Assembly: GCF_027943255.1 (NCBI RefSeq)
Contig: NC_072895.1
Span: 32,028,001 to 32,092,000, forward strand
Origin: Anastrepha obliqua
Taxonomy: Eukaryota; Arthropoda; Insecta; Diptera; Tephritidae
Direction of reading: 5' to 3'
Length of the DNA stretch: 64,000 bases
Shown one piece after another: positions 46,901-59,105 of the stretch (its first letter is position 1; every line of letters starts with the position of its first letter). Under the pieces are notes generated by a model. The model was not told where the DNA came from and searched no databases. It saw nothing but the letters and a program-made list of their open reading frames with translations. The translations under genes and the position numbers were made by a program.

Positions 46901-48493
46901 TGGTGTAAATAAAATAAATTGAAAATAAAAAATTCTTCATGCATTAGCTAACTTTTTACAAAAATATGTAAGCAAACGCCATCTGTATGTATGTATATCC
47001 AACGTGAGAAAAGTTTGGAACTTAATAGCCGTGACAAAAATGGCATAACAAGACTTTAAGACAGTAATTTGATTTATTAAAACTTGAAGTGGCTGTATTT
47101 TTGTATAGCCTCTTAATAGAGAAAAGTGTGTAAGCAGCTAAAGAACAACAACAGGCAAGCAGCACGCAACGTTTGACGTGAGATGGCTGAGATATAATTA
47201 CAGGCGTACTGACAGATACTCAAACGTGCGGACACGGAAGTGGGTTAACGCTTTTAAATGCTTGTTTTTATTGTTAACTCAAATGTTGTTTCGTTTATTT
47301 AAGAAGCGTTAAAGCAAATATAAAATAATGTGATAATGATGATGAGATGTGGGAAAAAGTTTGCTGCGCTCAAGTGAAACAAACAAGAAAATAGAAATCA
47401 CTCTACGTAGGGCTGAAAAGTGTCAGCAGCTACTTATTAAACGGACAGTGGTAGAACGTGCCTCCTCGTCTTGCTGCGCTCCTCTAGCCACATTTGGGTT
47501 TTATGACTTTTGCATACTTTCGTCCATGCAGTTAGTTTTTATGATTGAATTAATTTCAATTAAAAAAAAAATAAACAAATGTTATATCAAAAGGTAGTAA
47601 TTACATTTGTATTGCGGCTGAATTCAAACGGTTATACACTTTCATTCACTTACACGCATACACACAGCTGCAGATCCACACAAGCACATACTCAGTAGAG
47701 AGAAAGTAATCAGAAATTGTGGTATGTAAAGTTTTTTAATTGTTGTGTGGCATAAAGTTGCTAGCACACGTCTCGTTGACTCTGGTGTGTGGTCGCCATG
47801 CATTGAAAATTACCTGCAATGAAAAGAATAACAGACAGTTTTTTAGTAATAAATTCAAAGCATTTACGAAATTATGTGAGTTCTTGAATTGCTTAATCCT
47901 TATCGTTTCTTAATCTATTAACCTTATTCGTAAAATCTATTGCGAAATATATTTGCATCATTTGTTGTGGTTGTAAAGCAGTGAAGTAATATTTCATGCG
48001 CATCAGCTGCGTTCTAGATTTGTAAGAAGCACGCAATATTTCTTAATGGTTAAGTGCAGTTTTTTTGAAATTTATTGGATTTGTGGATTTGACAACTGAA
48101 GAAGAAGATTTGAGAAATGTATTAATTCCATAATATCTTTAAATTTATTATATAAATAAAAAAAAAAAATATGCGCATCTAAGTAGTTGCATGTGAAAAG
48201 GCGGTGGAACATTTTTTTAATTATATGAAGCACAGGGAAGGGAAGATGAAATTATAAAAATTGCTATTGACCTGACTTCCGAACAACAGCACGACATACC
48301 ATACGACCCATGGTGAAAAGAATCCAGAAGATGTGGCCAACAGCAGACCGTTAGCTGGCTCTCAGCGATTTTGAAATAATTAGCTGATTTGCGGCGCTGC
48401 GACGGCGGTTTGTTTACGACTAAATTGATATCTCGTTTATTTCAAGTCTAAAACATAATTATAAATAGAGAAATTCATGCGGATTTGGCGAGA
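46901..48493. other. Non-coding stretch, no gene seen
   Basis: AT-rich with scattered TACACGCATACACAC microsatellite text (about 47650). No domains in the short ORFs. Confidence 0.5.
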
Positions 48494-49020
48494 TTAAGCT
48501 CTTAGTCGCAAAGTGCACAGTTCTTTTACAACTACTTCGCAAAATTTAGGTATAATAGAAAGGTTCGAGATCGGTCTGCTATTGCACACATCATTTTTTT
48601 TGGCACTTTTGAAAATAGGCGATAGTTGTGATTTTCCAATCGTTGATAAAACTCCAGTTGTTAAAAATTTAGTCAAAATTAGTTTGAGAGGAATAACAAT
48701 AGCCGGGCAGTTTTTGAGAAAAATTATGGACAGCCCATCTTTATCAGTCTGCGAGGAAGTTTTTAAACCCAAAATCTCATTCTTGATTTGCAGAGAAATA
48801 ATCTTTAAATAGCCAATATTCACAGATGAAAGTAGATTAATATGAAAAGAAGAAAACGAATCTGCCTCATCACTAGTGAAATTAGATCTAAAAAAATTGG
48901 CAAAAAAATTGGCTACGTCCACAGGTGCGCTAGCGGATTTGTCATTAAAACGCCCCGCGGACAATTTGTCACGCATACAAAGTTCTTTAAGTAATTCAAT
49001 AAAAATTTGGGATTAAATTT
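48494..49020 (-). pseudogene. Jockey/CR1-like RT N-terminal fragment
   Basis: A 160-codon open frame on the minus strand: VANFFANFFRSNFTSDEADS, then TSSQTDKDGLSIIFLKNC (usually SPGPDG-P..FLK) and LSPIFKSAKKNDVCNSRPIS with NLSIIPKFCE. These are the first RT blocks of Jockey/CR1-type LINEs. The palm YADD box is not included. It is truncated at both ends. This family differs from the RNase H LINEs in the window. Confidence 0.88.
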
Positions 49021-51929
49021 TCTTTAAATGGGCATTTTAGTGCGTTTTTATATCCAAAGATAGGCAACAGTGCAGTAGCGAGAGAGAGATTTGACTGCTG
49101 GAAGGAGAAAAACATCAACAATAACCGCAACCGCGGGCAATGTGACCAGATGTTAAAAAAGTAAAGCTTAATAAAACTAAGAGAAATATTGAACTAATTT
49201 TTAAAAAATGTATATTTTACAACATTATAAACGTTACATTTTAATTAGAAGAGGCTAGAAAAATGTCATGAAGAAAGAACTAAAACTCCGAGCCTAAATA
49301 ACAACAAAAAAAAGCTAAATTAACTTACGAAAATGATAATCTGGCCATACTGGTACTATAATGACGTCACTAATTGTCAAATTCGCTGAGAGAAAAGAAA
49401 CGGTACCACGTTAGGCGTCATCTCATTATTCTTTCCATCATGGCAACACATAATGTGTTGTTAAGGTGACCAGATGGCTTCATAACTATGTTATAAATAA
49501 AGCTTAGAGCGAAAGGGTGTTAGTTGCTTTCTACAAGCATGCAACAAGTAAGGGGGATAAAATAAAAAATACATAATTTTCTAAAATATCAAACTGCCTA
49601 TTGTACTATATTTCTAGCCATTTCGTTTTCTTCAATGGTAAGCAACATTGCTATGCTCAAAATACTCACTGAAATGTGATAAGTCCTAAAGAACAAAAAA
49701 ACTTTACATCAAAGTTGTGGAAATCGGTTCGCTTGGAATTTGCGAAATTTTATAATCGTACATGAGACGCTGCCAAATAAGTGCTTCAAGAACAAGACTT
49801 TGAAAGATTTATATTATCTCCTGTAAAATTTAAAAAACCGAACCTAGCAGCTTTTCGCTCTAAGCGAGCGTTATAAATATTGAATAATTTTTTATCACAC
49901 ACGCCCATACATTTCTTAAGGTCCCTCAAATATTTGAAACGTTTGTAAAGGTTGCGAAATGTGTTTTAAATACAATTTTTCTCAAAACCAAATTAAACAC
50001 GCACTTGCGATTTAATTATTTTCACTAAACTCTTTGTCGCAAAAAATTGATATTTTAATTTGGCACCTACAGTTGGCGCACAATTTTGCTTAGCTCATTT
50101 TATTTAATGATTTCACGTCATTTTCGCACGCTTTTCGGTTGCTCAATAATAACAAAAATATGCAGAAGTCTATTGAATAGTGTTTTTTTGGCAATAGTGC
50201 GAGTAGGTATTGGCTGTAAGGCGAATACTTTGACGATGCGCTGTCATGCTGTTATTAAAATGTTGAGCAGAAAAATTGCCATAAGACAGACTTTGCCTTG
50301 ATTTTGATTTTGACTTTGATTTTTGATTTTTATTTTTTCTTTAATTCCACACTTCCATACATAGTCGATATAATAGAGTAGACTAACCTTTTTTCGCTAT
50401 GCTGCATATTTTTTCGAATATGTTTTTAAAATGTTTCGGCTTTCATTGCCGCTTTATTACAGCGTTGATTTGGTTTTATTTTCGTGTGAATTAAAATTTA
50501 GTATTATTGCTACTCTAAGCCCCTACGCCCAACTGTTGGCGGCGCTCGACGCACGAGTTTGCGCTCCTTTTGTGTATTTTGTTACACTTTTGGCCATAAA
50601 ACTTGTACTTGGTCCATTGTATGCTGCCAATTTTGGCAAGTTCATTGTGCGTCAATATCGAATACAAGAAAAGCTTTCGACTGGTGTGACTGCACATTGA
50701 GTGATTTACCACTGCCGCGCATAAGCATAAAATGGGCATGAATTTAATTTTATTAACCAAAAACCAGCAAAGCAATAAAGTTCAAAATCGAATGAGCGAA
50801 TCAGCGAACAACCGAACAACCGAACGAATGGAAAGACTAATGAAGAAGTCGAGCGTGCGCAGATAGATTTAATTTCATCATGAGCGTGTGAAAAATTGTC
50901 CAAAAAGCAAGCAAGAGTCGCAAATTAAAACATTTCGTCTTTGTTGCTACACTCGCCTGACCGTGAAAAGTGAACAAACAGACGCGTTGAAGGCAAAATC
51001 TAATTATAAGTCTTCGTAAAAGGTTGCCGCTTTTGCTGGTTGCTGTTCACGGTTTGCTATTTGCTCATTCGCATTGATTCAACGGCTATTTTAATTTAAA
51101 AATAGATTTTAGTTGCATGTGAAAATTCCGTTTAACTACCATTTCGTAATGTGGCAAGTTGAAAAGTTCTGCAACCCCTGTGCAAGTAATTGTTTGTGCT
51201 TTTTAATTGTTAGTGCTTTTACTAAAGAGTGCAATTCCGCGCTGAAATTGGCAACTTAGTTAAATTGTTGCCAAATTGTTGTTGTTATACAGAGCCTCCA
51301 CAGCTGTGACGCTCTATTCTTAGCCAGTAAATAATTGAAAGTATGCACGCCATTGACAGCCTTCTGTTGTTGTTCTGCTCAGCTGTCAACAGCAGCTCAC
51401 CTCTGCTAACTGCTAGGCTGAGCACTCCTCTCTTTGCGCTCACCAAGCGGCTGCCAGTTATTGAGGAAGCAAGCATTTTTAGTTGCACTAAATTGATATG
51501 AGCTCATTAGTTATTAATTTTGTGGGAACTCTCAGGCAGCACCACACAAACAAAACTTGTGCAGAGGCGATTTGTGGCTGCAGCCTTTCATTGATGTTCT
51601 TAAAGCACTGCAAATTACTAAGTTACGCTAAATTGGCGCTTGGTGGATATTAGAGTTAATTGAATTTAATATTGTGGTTGGTGGTTTTTTTCTTTGTTTT
51701 TGTTATTTTTATTTCTGCCAATTGTAGACTATCTTCTCATAGCAGCAATTTTTTTTGTTTGCTAAAGAACTTAAATGCAGAGTTCGTTGTTGATGCTCAA
51801 GTTTAAATTTATTGTAATAAAATAAGTTGTATATAAATTAACAGCTAGAACGCTGCTGGAAAAATAGAAGTGGCTTACAACAAAAGCAAAAAAAAAGTTA
51901 TTTATAATTGAGGCTTACATCCTTTGTTG
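49021..51929. other. Non-coding stretch, no gene seen
   Basis: Includes a perfect palindrome AACACATAATGTGTT at 49445-49459 and a repeated GTGACCAGATG at about 49141 and 49466. ORFs at 50431-50775 overlap on both strands without motifs. Confidence 0.5.
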
Positions 51930-52025
51930 AATGTTTTGACCGAGCTCCTCCTCCAATTTGCGGTCTTACACAATTGGAGGGACCTACAAGCTTACGATGT
52001 CTACGAATGGCAGATAGTGCGACAG
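51930..52025 (-). mobile_element. SINE 3' fragment, internally deleted
   Basis: GACCGAGCTCCTCCTCCAAT and GGAGGGACCTACAAGCTTAC match the reverse of the SINE 3' third. The loop of the hairpin is shortened and the GACGCAC segment is missing. Confidence 0.7.
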
Positions 52026-52774
52026 ATGTTAGAAATCCCATTCGTTTTTTTTATAAATTTTTTCCTTAACGTGGTTGTGAATTTGCTTCACAGAACGAAT
52101 CGATGATAATTTTTGTATATGGGTAAATGCGCTAAACCAGCCGGGGAAAAACTATCAAAAATTAACGAGAATTTTTAGTCAACTTCAGTTTGGACTCTTT
52201 TGTACTAGAATTTATTATGCAATAAAACTGCGTTCCTGTATACCATTTTTTTAGTTTCGATTAAAAAGTCTGAAATTTTGATGAAATGTTGACGAATTTG
52301 TACAAAGTTTCAAATATGTAGTTTGAATTTACGCGATATTTACTATAGAATGGGCTATGCTGTTATAAAATATTGATGAAAATTTAAAAAAAAAAAAATA
52401 GCCAAAATACCGCAATTCTATTATTTTCTTCGTAAGTGTATATGCCTGAAAGAAGTGGCTACAAAAATTCGATATAACTGAAAGAAATGTCTTTAAGAAA
52501 TGTCAACAAAAAAAAAAAATTCAACTTTTAAATATTCAACTTTTACTAAATTTTAATATTAAAAAATAATTAAATTTTAGTAAAAAAATTCAAATTTTTT
52601 CCGTTTCTTGTCTTATCCTAGAAAAGCATATTTTCAAAACCAATAAACAACAAATTTAAGAGGGTGAAAAAAGCTATTCGAATTTCGAATTATACAGAAT
52701 GAGAGCAGTTCAGTGCCGATTCAAGTTATTCTCCAAAGCACATTGAAGCGGAAGCCGCAGTAGCAGCAAAAGAA
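52026..52774. other. AT-rich stretch with one copy of the dispersed AT repeat
   Basis: At about 52258-52290 GATTAAAAAGTCTGAAATTT and TGATGAAATG match the theme of 41880-45040. No gene seen. Confidence 0.5.
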
Positions 52775-52984
52775 ATGTATTTTTTTTTGTTTTTGGACTC
52801 TAGAATATCGAAATCTGTAGAAAAAATTTACAATTTGGAGGCCAAAAAATTAAAAAAAATCAAATCAGCTGCTCTGCTTCTGCGCTACTCCTTCTACCTG
52901 TCTTGTCACTTTCGTTTCGCAGAAGAGAAGGGCTTTGCCAAGTGTATCAAGCCGGAGATTTACGAGCAACTAAAACAACAGTAA
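52775..52984 (+). other. Unidentified 69-codon ORF
   Basis: Lys-rich middle and a polar C-terminus (RFAEEKGFAKCIKPEIYEQL). It has no domain that I recognise, no start context worth noting and no partner exon. It ends a few bases before the LINE fragment at 52990. It could be a chance ORF or a scrap of a host or transposon gene. Confidence 0.2.
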
Positions 52985-52989
52985 AAGTA

Positions 52990-54534
52990 TAGGAAAGTAT
53001 TCAAAGGGGTGCTAGTCTCTGCATAAGCGGGGCACTAAAGACTATGCCGTCGTGGCGGCCGCCGTAGCCGAATGGGTTGCTGCGTGAATACCATTCGGAA
53101 TTCATAGAGAGAACGTAGGTTCGAATCTCGGTGAAACACCAAATTAAGAAAAACATTTTTCTAATAGCGGTCGCCCCTCGGCAGGCAATGGCAAACCTCC
53201 GAGTGTATTTCTGCCATTAAAAAACTCCTCATAGAAATCAAACATCTCATAGTTGGAGGCGGCATTAAACTGCAGCTCACTTCATTTGTGGAACAACATC
53301 AAGACGCACAACACAAATAGGAGGAGGAGCTCAGCCAAACACCCAAAAAGGATTTAAAGACTACGCTCACGGCAGCGATGAATGTCATGCTCCACTTATT
53401 ACCGGTTGAGGCCTACAGCAAACAGCTGGCGGCGAAATCGGCCGCGAGAGAGAATCTTCTAACTTAGCCACTAACAGAAGAGGTCCCGCAAGAATACTAG
53501 AAGGATACCCCTTCCTACATTAAACGAAAGACTTTTGTAACTCAGTAGAGTTGCATTTAAGCACATCCTTAACCACAACTTTCCCAACGAGAGAAGATTG
53601 GGACAATGGAGTAATGGACAATAGAAGTGGAATCAGTATCTATACTGATGGTTCCAAGTTAAATGAACAAGTAGGCGTAGGCCTTCACTCTGAAGAAATG
53701 AATCCCCACATCTCATTCCGACTACCGAATCACTGTAGTGTATTTCAAGCTGAAATTCTGGCTATCAGGGAAGGCCTGTTAGCCCTAAATAAAAGTGTTC
53801 TCATCACAAGAGATATAAACATATATTCAGATAGCCATTTGGCCCTGAAAGCCTTAAAATCGCCTAATATTAGCTCGAAGACAGTAAAAGAATGTACCGA
53901 CGTTTTGACAGACCTATCACAGTACTTTGTAATAAACCTGCTCTGGGTGCCGGGTCATAGATACATAGAAGGCAACTGTAAGCAGATGAACTAGCGAGAC
54001 TGGGTACAACATTACCGATCCAACCAGACAAAGAGAACATACCTATACCTTTAGCAATTTGCAAGAAGCTTATATATAAATACACTGACCTGTGCAACTA
54101 GTAGAATGACGTGGCAGGAATGGAACATGGGCCGCACAAACCGACTGTTGAAACTGAACAGGAGGAACATAAGAAATCTTCTCGGGCTCCTAACAGGGAA
54201 TTGTCTGATTGGTAGACATGCCAGTAGACTGGGAGCACCCTATAACGACTATTGCAGAAGCTGTATCGACATCGCAGAAGAAGAGACTATAGAACACGTG
54301 CAGTGCGGGTGCAAGGCTCTTGATAGAAGAAGGTTCAATATTTTAGGAAAAAGTTCCCTGAATAACTTAGCAGAAGTGGCCAATATAAAAATAACAAGTC
54401 TTGTTAGATTAAAGCTACAGGTTGGTTCAATCGGGACAATGTAGAGTGAGAGGGAGGACAGCCCTGGTGGTATCACAATGGGCCTACAGCAGGCCTAGGT
54501 GTGTCAACCGACACCCACTATACCTACCTACCTA
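52990..54534 (+). pseudogene. LINE fragment: RT C-terminus, RNase H, C-terminal region, 3' end
   Basis: QRGASLCISGALKTMPS (about 52999-53048) is the RT C-terminal motif, cut by a SINE insertion. It resumes at about 53360 with MNVMLHLLPVEAYSKQLAA. RNase H is in frame at 53551-53994 with all catalytic motifs: YTDGSKLNEQ, FQAEILAIREG, YSDSHLALKAL and LLWVPGHRYIEGN. A frameshift leads to the ADELARLGT-like end. The C-terminal frame 54106-54444 has TGNCLIGRHASRLGAPY and CRSCIDIAEEETIEHVQCGC. The 3' end GTGGTATCACAATGGGCCTA and CCTACCTACCT tail lie at 54465-54534. This is the best-preserved LINE of the window. Confidence 0.92.
53048..53354 (+). mobile_element. tRNA-Ser/Leu-like SINE, copy 3, inside a LINE
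   Basis: Head GCCGTAGCCGAATGGGTTGC, B-box GGTTCGAATCT, hairpin ATTTGTGG/ACACAAAT, AGGAGGAGCTCAGCC tail region. Flanked by TAAAGACTATGC (53036-53047) and TAAAGACTACGC (53355-53366), a 12-bp target-site duplication with one difference. It splits the RT C-terminus of the LINE at 52990-54534, so it is younger than that LINE. Confidence 0.93.
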
Positions 54535-54536
54535 AA

Positions 54537-55672
54537 TTAATCATGAATCGTCTTACAAACGAACAACACTTGTAAACCATTGAATTTTATTACAAAAATG
54601 CGTGTTCTGTTAAGAAAGTTTATCGCGCGCTTCTTCCATTTTATGGTCAGTTTAATCGACCCACTGAAGCGGCTATTCGACCTATTGTGACTAAATTTAG
54701 AACCAAATTTACATTATTGGACATCAAACCACCAACCCGCTTACGTAGAGTGCGAACTGAAGAAAATACCGCAGCTGTATCGGCCAGTGTTAATGATGAC
54801 CATCAATTATCGATTCGTCGCCGTTCGCAGCAATTGGGCCTCTGTTACTAACGTGGAAAATTTTGCGAAAGGATTTAGGTGTGAAGCCTTTCAAAATACA
54901 GCTGGTATAAGAATTGAAGCCGAACGACATACCGCAACGCAGAATTCTTGGTGAATGGTCTCTTGGAAAGTTTTCCGAAGATCCACTTTTTATCGAAAAA
55001 TTGTGTTCAGCGACGAAGCTCATTTTTGGATCAATGGGTACGTAAATAAGCAGAATTGTCGATTTTGGAGTGAAGATCAGCCAGAAGAATTACAAGAGCT
55101 CCCAATGTATCCAGAAAAGGTCTCAGTTTGGTGCGGTTTATGGGCTGGAGGTATCGTTGGACCGTACTTCTTCAAAGATGCTGCGAATCGTAACGTAACT
55201 GTGAATGGTGAGCGCTACCGTGAAATGATATCCAACTTTTTTTTGCCCAAAATGCAAGAGCTTGACTTGCATGACATGTGGTTTCAGCAAGACGCGTAAC
55301 AATGGACTTGTTGAGAGGCGAGTTCGGTGAACATTTTATTTCACGTTCGGGACCTGTCAATTGGCCACCCAGATCGTGCGATTTAACGCCTTTAGATTAT
55401 TTTTTGTGGGGCCTGCTTCAATTAAGGCATTGGAAGACAACATTAAAGCATTTATATGTGAGATACCGGCCGAAACATTGGAAAGAGTATGGCAAAATTT
55501 GACTAAGCGGATGGGCCATTTGAAGCGCAGTCGCGGTCAATGCATGAAATAATCTTTAAACATTAAATTATATGGACTGTACTATCGATTTAAATAAAAA
55601 TTTCATGAATTTTTCTGTATTTTACGGGTGGTTTTTTTTAACTTTCCTATAGCTCTTAAAAAATCACCCTTT
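54537..55672 (+). pseudogene. Mariner-like transposase pseudogene, rosa (DD41D)-like
   Basis: Starts near ATG 54543 (MNRLTNEQHL). N-terminal region YYKNACSVKKVYRALLPFYG; catalytic first block FSDEAHFWINGYVNKQN at about 55002 on; PEKVSVWCGLWAGGIVGPYF; second block MWFQQDA at 55280, after which about 20 bases seem deleted; then GEFGEHFISRSGPVNWPPRS, CDLTPLDYFLWG and, in another frame, EDNIKAFICEIPAETLERVW to a stop at about 55552. The probable 3' TIR is CTCTTAAAAAATCACCCTTT ending about 55672. No 5' TIR: the element begins directly against the LINE 3' tail. Stops and frameshifts inactivate it. Confidence 0.85.
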
Positions 55673-56880
55673 ATATAAATATGCACACATGTACTTATAG
55701 TTTGACTGCCGATTTATAGTTTGTTTTTAATTATTTTGCTAATAATCTTTGGGCACCTACCCGGGCACGCTTTGTGCATTTTCTCACAACCCTAACAATT
55801 GCATTTTGCTTAATCCATAACTTTCCCACAAACTTCTCCATACACATTTTCACATCACCGTAATCAAATCGGTGACAGCTTTTCCTCATCGATCCCTCCC
55901 TTCTGCTGCCCCATTGAGCTGTCATCGCTCAACTCATCGCCAAGTAAAATCATTGCAAATTAAGCAAAACTCACATCCGACATAAAAATTGCTTTGCAGC
56001 CAAACCCAGCATCAGGCAGCGGCTTGTGCCAAAGGCGGCAACACAAAACCGACAATTAACATCCCACGTAAGCCGTGGTTCGATGAAGAAAAAGAATATA
56101 TAAATTTACTAAAAATCAAGAGAAAATTAAGAAAACTTCACCAAACTTCAAAGCACTCATAAATATAAATGAAATACAAATACACACACTCACATACGTA
56201 TTAGATGCGCTTGTGTGTGGAGTGAGGGAAGCGCTTGGGTAGAATGAGTTTTTGCCGATGGGCGCAGACAGTGTGTTGCCAGTCATCGGTGCTGCCATGT
56301 TTTGGCCTTTTTACGCTATCAAAGTAGGTAATCAAAATGCAACAGCGCACTGCACCCACGCACGGACACACTCGTTTGTGCATTGGATTAGTACGTCGTA
56401 CATGACAGAGGCTTAGTATTGTTGTTTACGGTTGCAGTGCTGAGCGCATTTAGTGACAATTTTGATGGCGCAGCCAACGTGCGTCAATTTGGCACAATTG
56501 TCAGACTAAAAGCATTATGCGCTTTTGTTGGCAGTTGATTACGTTTTACTAAAAAGAAATCTGAGCCAAGCCTACATAAATTTAGTTAACAAAACCTAAA
56601 CAGAAAAAGAGAAAAATAAAAGTTGAAATAAGTGCATTAGAAGGGGGGAGAATCGTGAAAAACCCGCGCTTCGCTTCAGATAAAATAAATGATAATATTT
56701 AAGATTTTTTTTCGAGTGCTACAGGCTACTTATAAGACGAATTTGTCTGAATCAAGAAATGCCACTTTTTATGTAGATGAATTTAAAAAAAGTGTATACG
56801 AGATTTTCTAAAAAACAACCGAAAATCGTGCAAAATATTTTGGACATGAATTTGAACTTTCGAAGGAAATTATATAGGTA
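55673..56880. other. Non-coding stretch, no gene seen
   Basis: Moderately GC-rich in parts (about 55.85-56.5 kb). No domain recognised. Confidence 0.5.
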
Positions 56881-57065
56881 TCAGTTTGGGGAAAAAGAAA
56901 TCCATTATTTTTCCGCAAATGGTTTAAATCTCTTTTATGGCCGATCTTTAGCTCCTGAGCGATGCTACGACTATTAAGATGCCGGTCAACTGCAGCTCTT
57001 GGCCCCTTACTGTCGAACGTCAGTGCTTGACGTGACGACAGAGTGCTTAGCTTAAAATAAAACAA
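56881..57065 (-). mobile_element. Short mariner deletion derivative
   Basis: The minus strand reads NSRSIAQELKIGHKRDLNHL, the second helix-turn-helix of a mariner transposase, and passes directly into RKNNGFLFPQTD, which is the terminal repeat (plus strand TTTGGGGAAAAAGAAATCCA at 56885). The catalytic domain is therefore deleted. The right boundary with the R1-like fragment is near 57065. The same family is at 60371 and 30826. Confidence 0.75.
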
Positions 57066-57960
57066 TACCGGATGGCTATGCCGATGACATCGCTTTCGGG
57101 GTCACGGACAAGAAGCTACGCCACATGCAGGAGAAGTGTAATGACGCAGCAGCTAGAATCCAGCTTTGGCTCTCTGCACCGGAGCTGAAGGTGGCAGTAC
57201 AAAAAACAGAAGCGATCCTCCTAACTGCGCGAAGAGAAAAAGAGTTCATGAAACGGCTGATAGGGGGCCACGAAACACTGTTGCGAGAGACAATAAAGTA
57301 TCTAGGCGTAATAATTGATACACCGCTAAGGTTTAAGCAACATTTATCAAGTGTGGGCGCCAAAGCAGCGGCAGTTAACGATGCTCTTACAAGAATTCTC
57401 CCAAACATAGGCGGACCGCAAGGCGCCAGAAGGCATCTCTTGCCAAGGGTGGTGGACTCAGTCACCTTGTATGTTGCTCCTACAAGGCAAGAGCCAAACC
57501 ATCGCATGTTAGGCGCACCGATGAAATGCACTAAGAGTTGCGTGCGCATACAGGATCGCATCATACGACGCGGCTTGCATCATCGCTTGAAAGCTCCCAA
57601 AATATTTACATGCGCAGGAAATGGGACGCCTTTATGACAAACAAGGAGTGAAGCAGACAACTGCAGAGACAGCTGCCGAATATCTGCATTCGTTGGAAAG
57701 AAAAATGGTAATGCAGATGGAACTCGTCTGTAAACGGACGTTGGATCTATAGACTTATCCCCAAAGTTAGCAAATGAGTGCTCAGAAGGCGCGGAAACGT
57801 TGACCACCACTTAACCCAAATATTGAGCTGTTACGGTCGGAGAAGAAATCAGCCCTCAACAGGAGGTGGATGGACTACGAGCTGACGACAAATCTTAGAT
57901 GCTCGAGTCAAGTGCTCACGTCTTGCATTGGTTTCGTTAATCTATTTGATTTCTGACAGG
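57066..57960 (+). pseudogene. R1-like non-LTR RT fragment
   Basis: DGYADDIAFGVTDKKLRHMQ (from about 57070) holds the RT catalytic YADD box. The frame stays open to 57637 with KYLGVIIDTPLRFKQHLSSV, KAAAVNDALTRILPNIGGPQ and GARRHLLPRVVDSVTLYVAP, typical of R1-clade RT. After a frame change come EMGRLYDKQGVKQTTAETAA and, in a third frame, NGRWIYRLIPKVSK and VDHHLTQILSCYG, the C-terminal region. There is no upstream RT or endonuclease. Truncated and frame-broken. Confidence 0.85.
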
Positions 57961-58139
57961 GTAGGTGATTAGCCTCCCGCTGTTAGTCCTAAGTAGTGGG
58001 AATGCCCACCTGTCATTGCTTAAGAACAATGCCTTGTTACTGCTTGGAGCGCCATCTGTATGTCACATTTTTCTGGCAGGAGGATCGCTTTGATGGTTGA
58101 GGACTTCGCTAAATTTCGTGTATCTGATCTATTACCGCA
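57961..58139. other. Spacer, possibly decayed R1-like C-terminus
   Basis: May continue the R1-like element (about 58010-58130), but I cannot read a secure motif. Confidence 0.3.
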
Positions 58140-58435
58140 GCTACCTGCTTCCTCTTGCTGGCGCCACTGATGCAATGTGTAACTGTGTGTTTTTCTTTGT
58201 TTTTGCTTGTCTTAGCAGCCACAATGCAAATAATGCGCTGACTATTGTGCGGGAGTAAGGATGGAAAGGATAAGTTTTTGGGTTTGAGGAATGAGATTTT
58301 TTCTTTTTAGAAACAGGGAAAGTTGGTAAATTTGGAAAAGTGCGAGGACCGTGCTTCATGTGGGATTCGAACCCACAACCTCTGGGATGGCAGGCTAGTG
58401 CACTTATGCTAGACTACCGAGGCTGCGGTATAAGA
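58140..58435 (-). mobile_element. tRNA-like sequence, probable second SINE family
   Basis: On the minus strand from about 58430: CCTCGGTAGTCTAGCATAAG (A-box-like), then CTGCCATCCCAG, then a perfect T-arm GTGGG-TTCGAAT-CCCAC containing a canonical B-box GGTTCGAATCC (58362-58372). The anticodon stem and acceptor pairing are poor, so it is not a functional tRNA. A non-tRNA body follows towards 58140. I cannot define its 3' end; no second copy is in the window. Confidence 0.55.
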
Positions 58436-58982
58436 CGGTATAATATTCTTGCAACATCTTCGGATGTTTCTGTTTTGCTGCAGATGCAAAAGCAACTATC
58501 GATAGCGGATAACCTACATACGCCCATTTGAGAGGAACCTGGGACTATGTCGCACTTACTACTGGTATGAAGGCACAGAGGCAGTGGAAGACGAGCACAA
58601 AGTTGGCTGCAAATATGGTGGACCCAGACGAGGGTGTATAGTATTGGTCCATTTCATGGACGCCGTTCTGGGCCCTCTCGAAATATTGCATAAAGTAGTT
58701 CCGGGAAGGAAGTCTCCCCAGAAGAGCAGGAGGAGGATTGTTTTAGTGGCTACACCATTCCGTGCAGCTGACGCCGGTCAAGACATTTTGTGCGAAGCAT
58801 TTGAAAAAAAAAGCGTTGTTAATACCCTGCAACTCACAACTGAATGGAAGAAACAAAAAACAGCAAACGATTTTTTTTAGTGTGAAATGTCACTTTGACA
58901 ACGAGTATAAATTTCAAATTGAGATATGGATCACTACGGCCATCTACTGAGAAATTAATGGGCTTCTTTTTCCTCTGGCTCT
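58436..58982. other. Unassigned sequence with a 98-codon ORF
   Basis: ORF 58584-58880 has no recognised domain. Composition is balanced between 58560 and 58800, which may hint at an unrecognised element. Confidence 0.3.
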
Positions 58983-59105
58983 TACACCATTTTTTTTAGA
59001 TATTTAGTCGAGCCACTCCTCCTATTTGTGGCGAGCGTCTTGATGTTGTTCCACAAATGAAGGGACCTACAATTTTAAGCCGACTTTGAACGGCAGATGG
59101 AAGTA
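58983..59105 (-). mobile_element. SINE 3' fragment
   Basis: Reverse of the SINE 3' third: CCTCCTATTTGTGGCGAGCG, TCTTGATGTTGTTCCACAAA, GGGACCTACAATTTTAAGCC, and GAACGGCAGAT. The hairpin stem ATTTGTGG/CCACAAAT is intact. The tRNA-like head is absent. Confidence 0.85.

Noticed and set aside
58340..58435. Functional tRNA gene on the minus strand
   Set aside because: Good T-arm and B-box but poor acceptor and anticodon stems, and a SINE-like body downstream.
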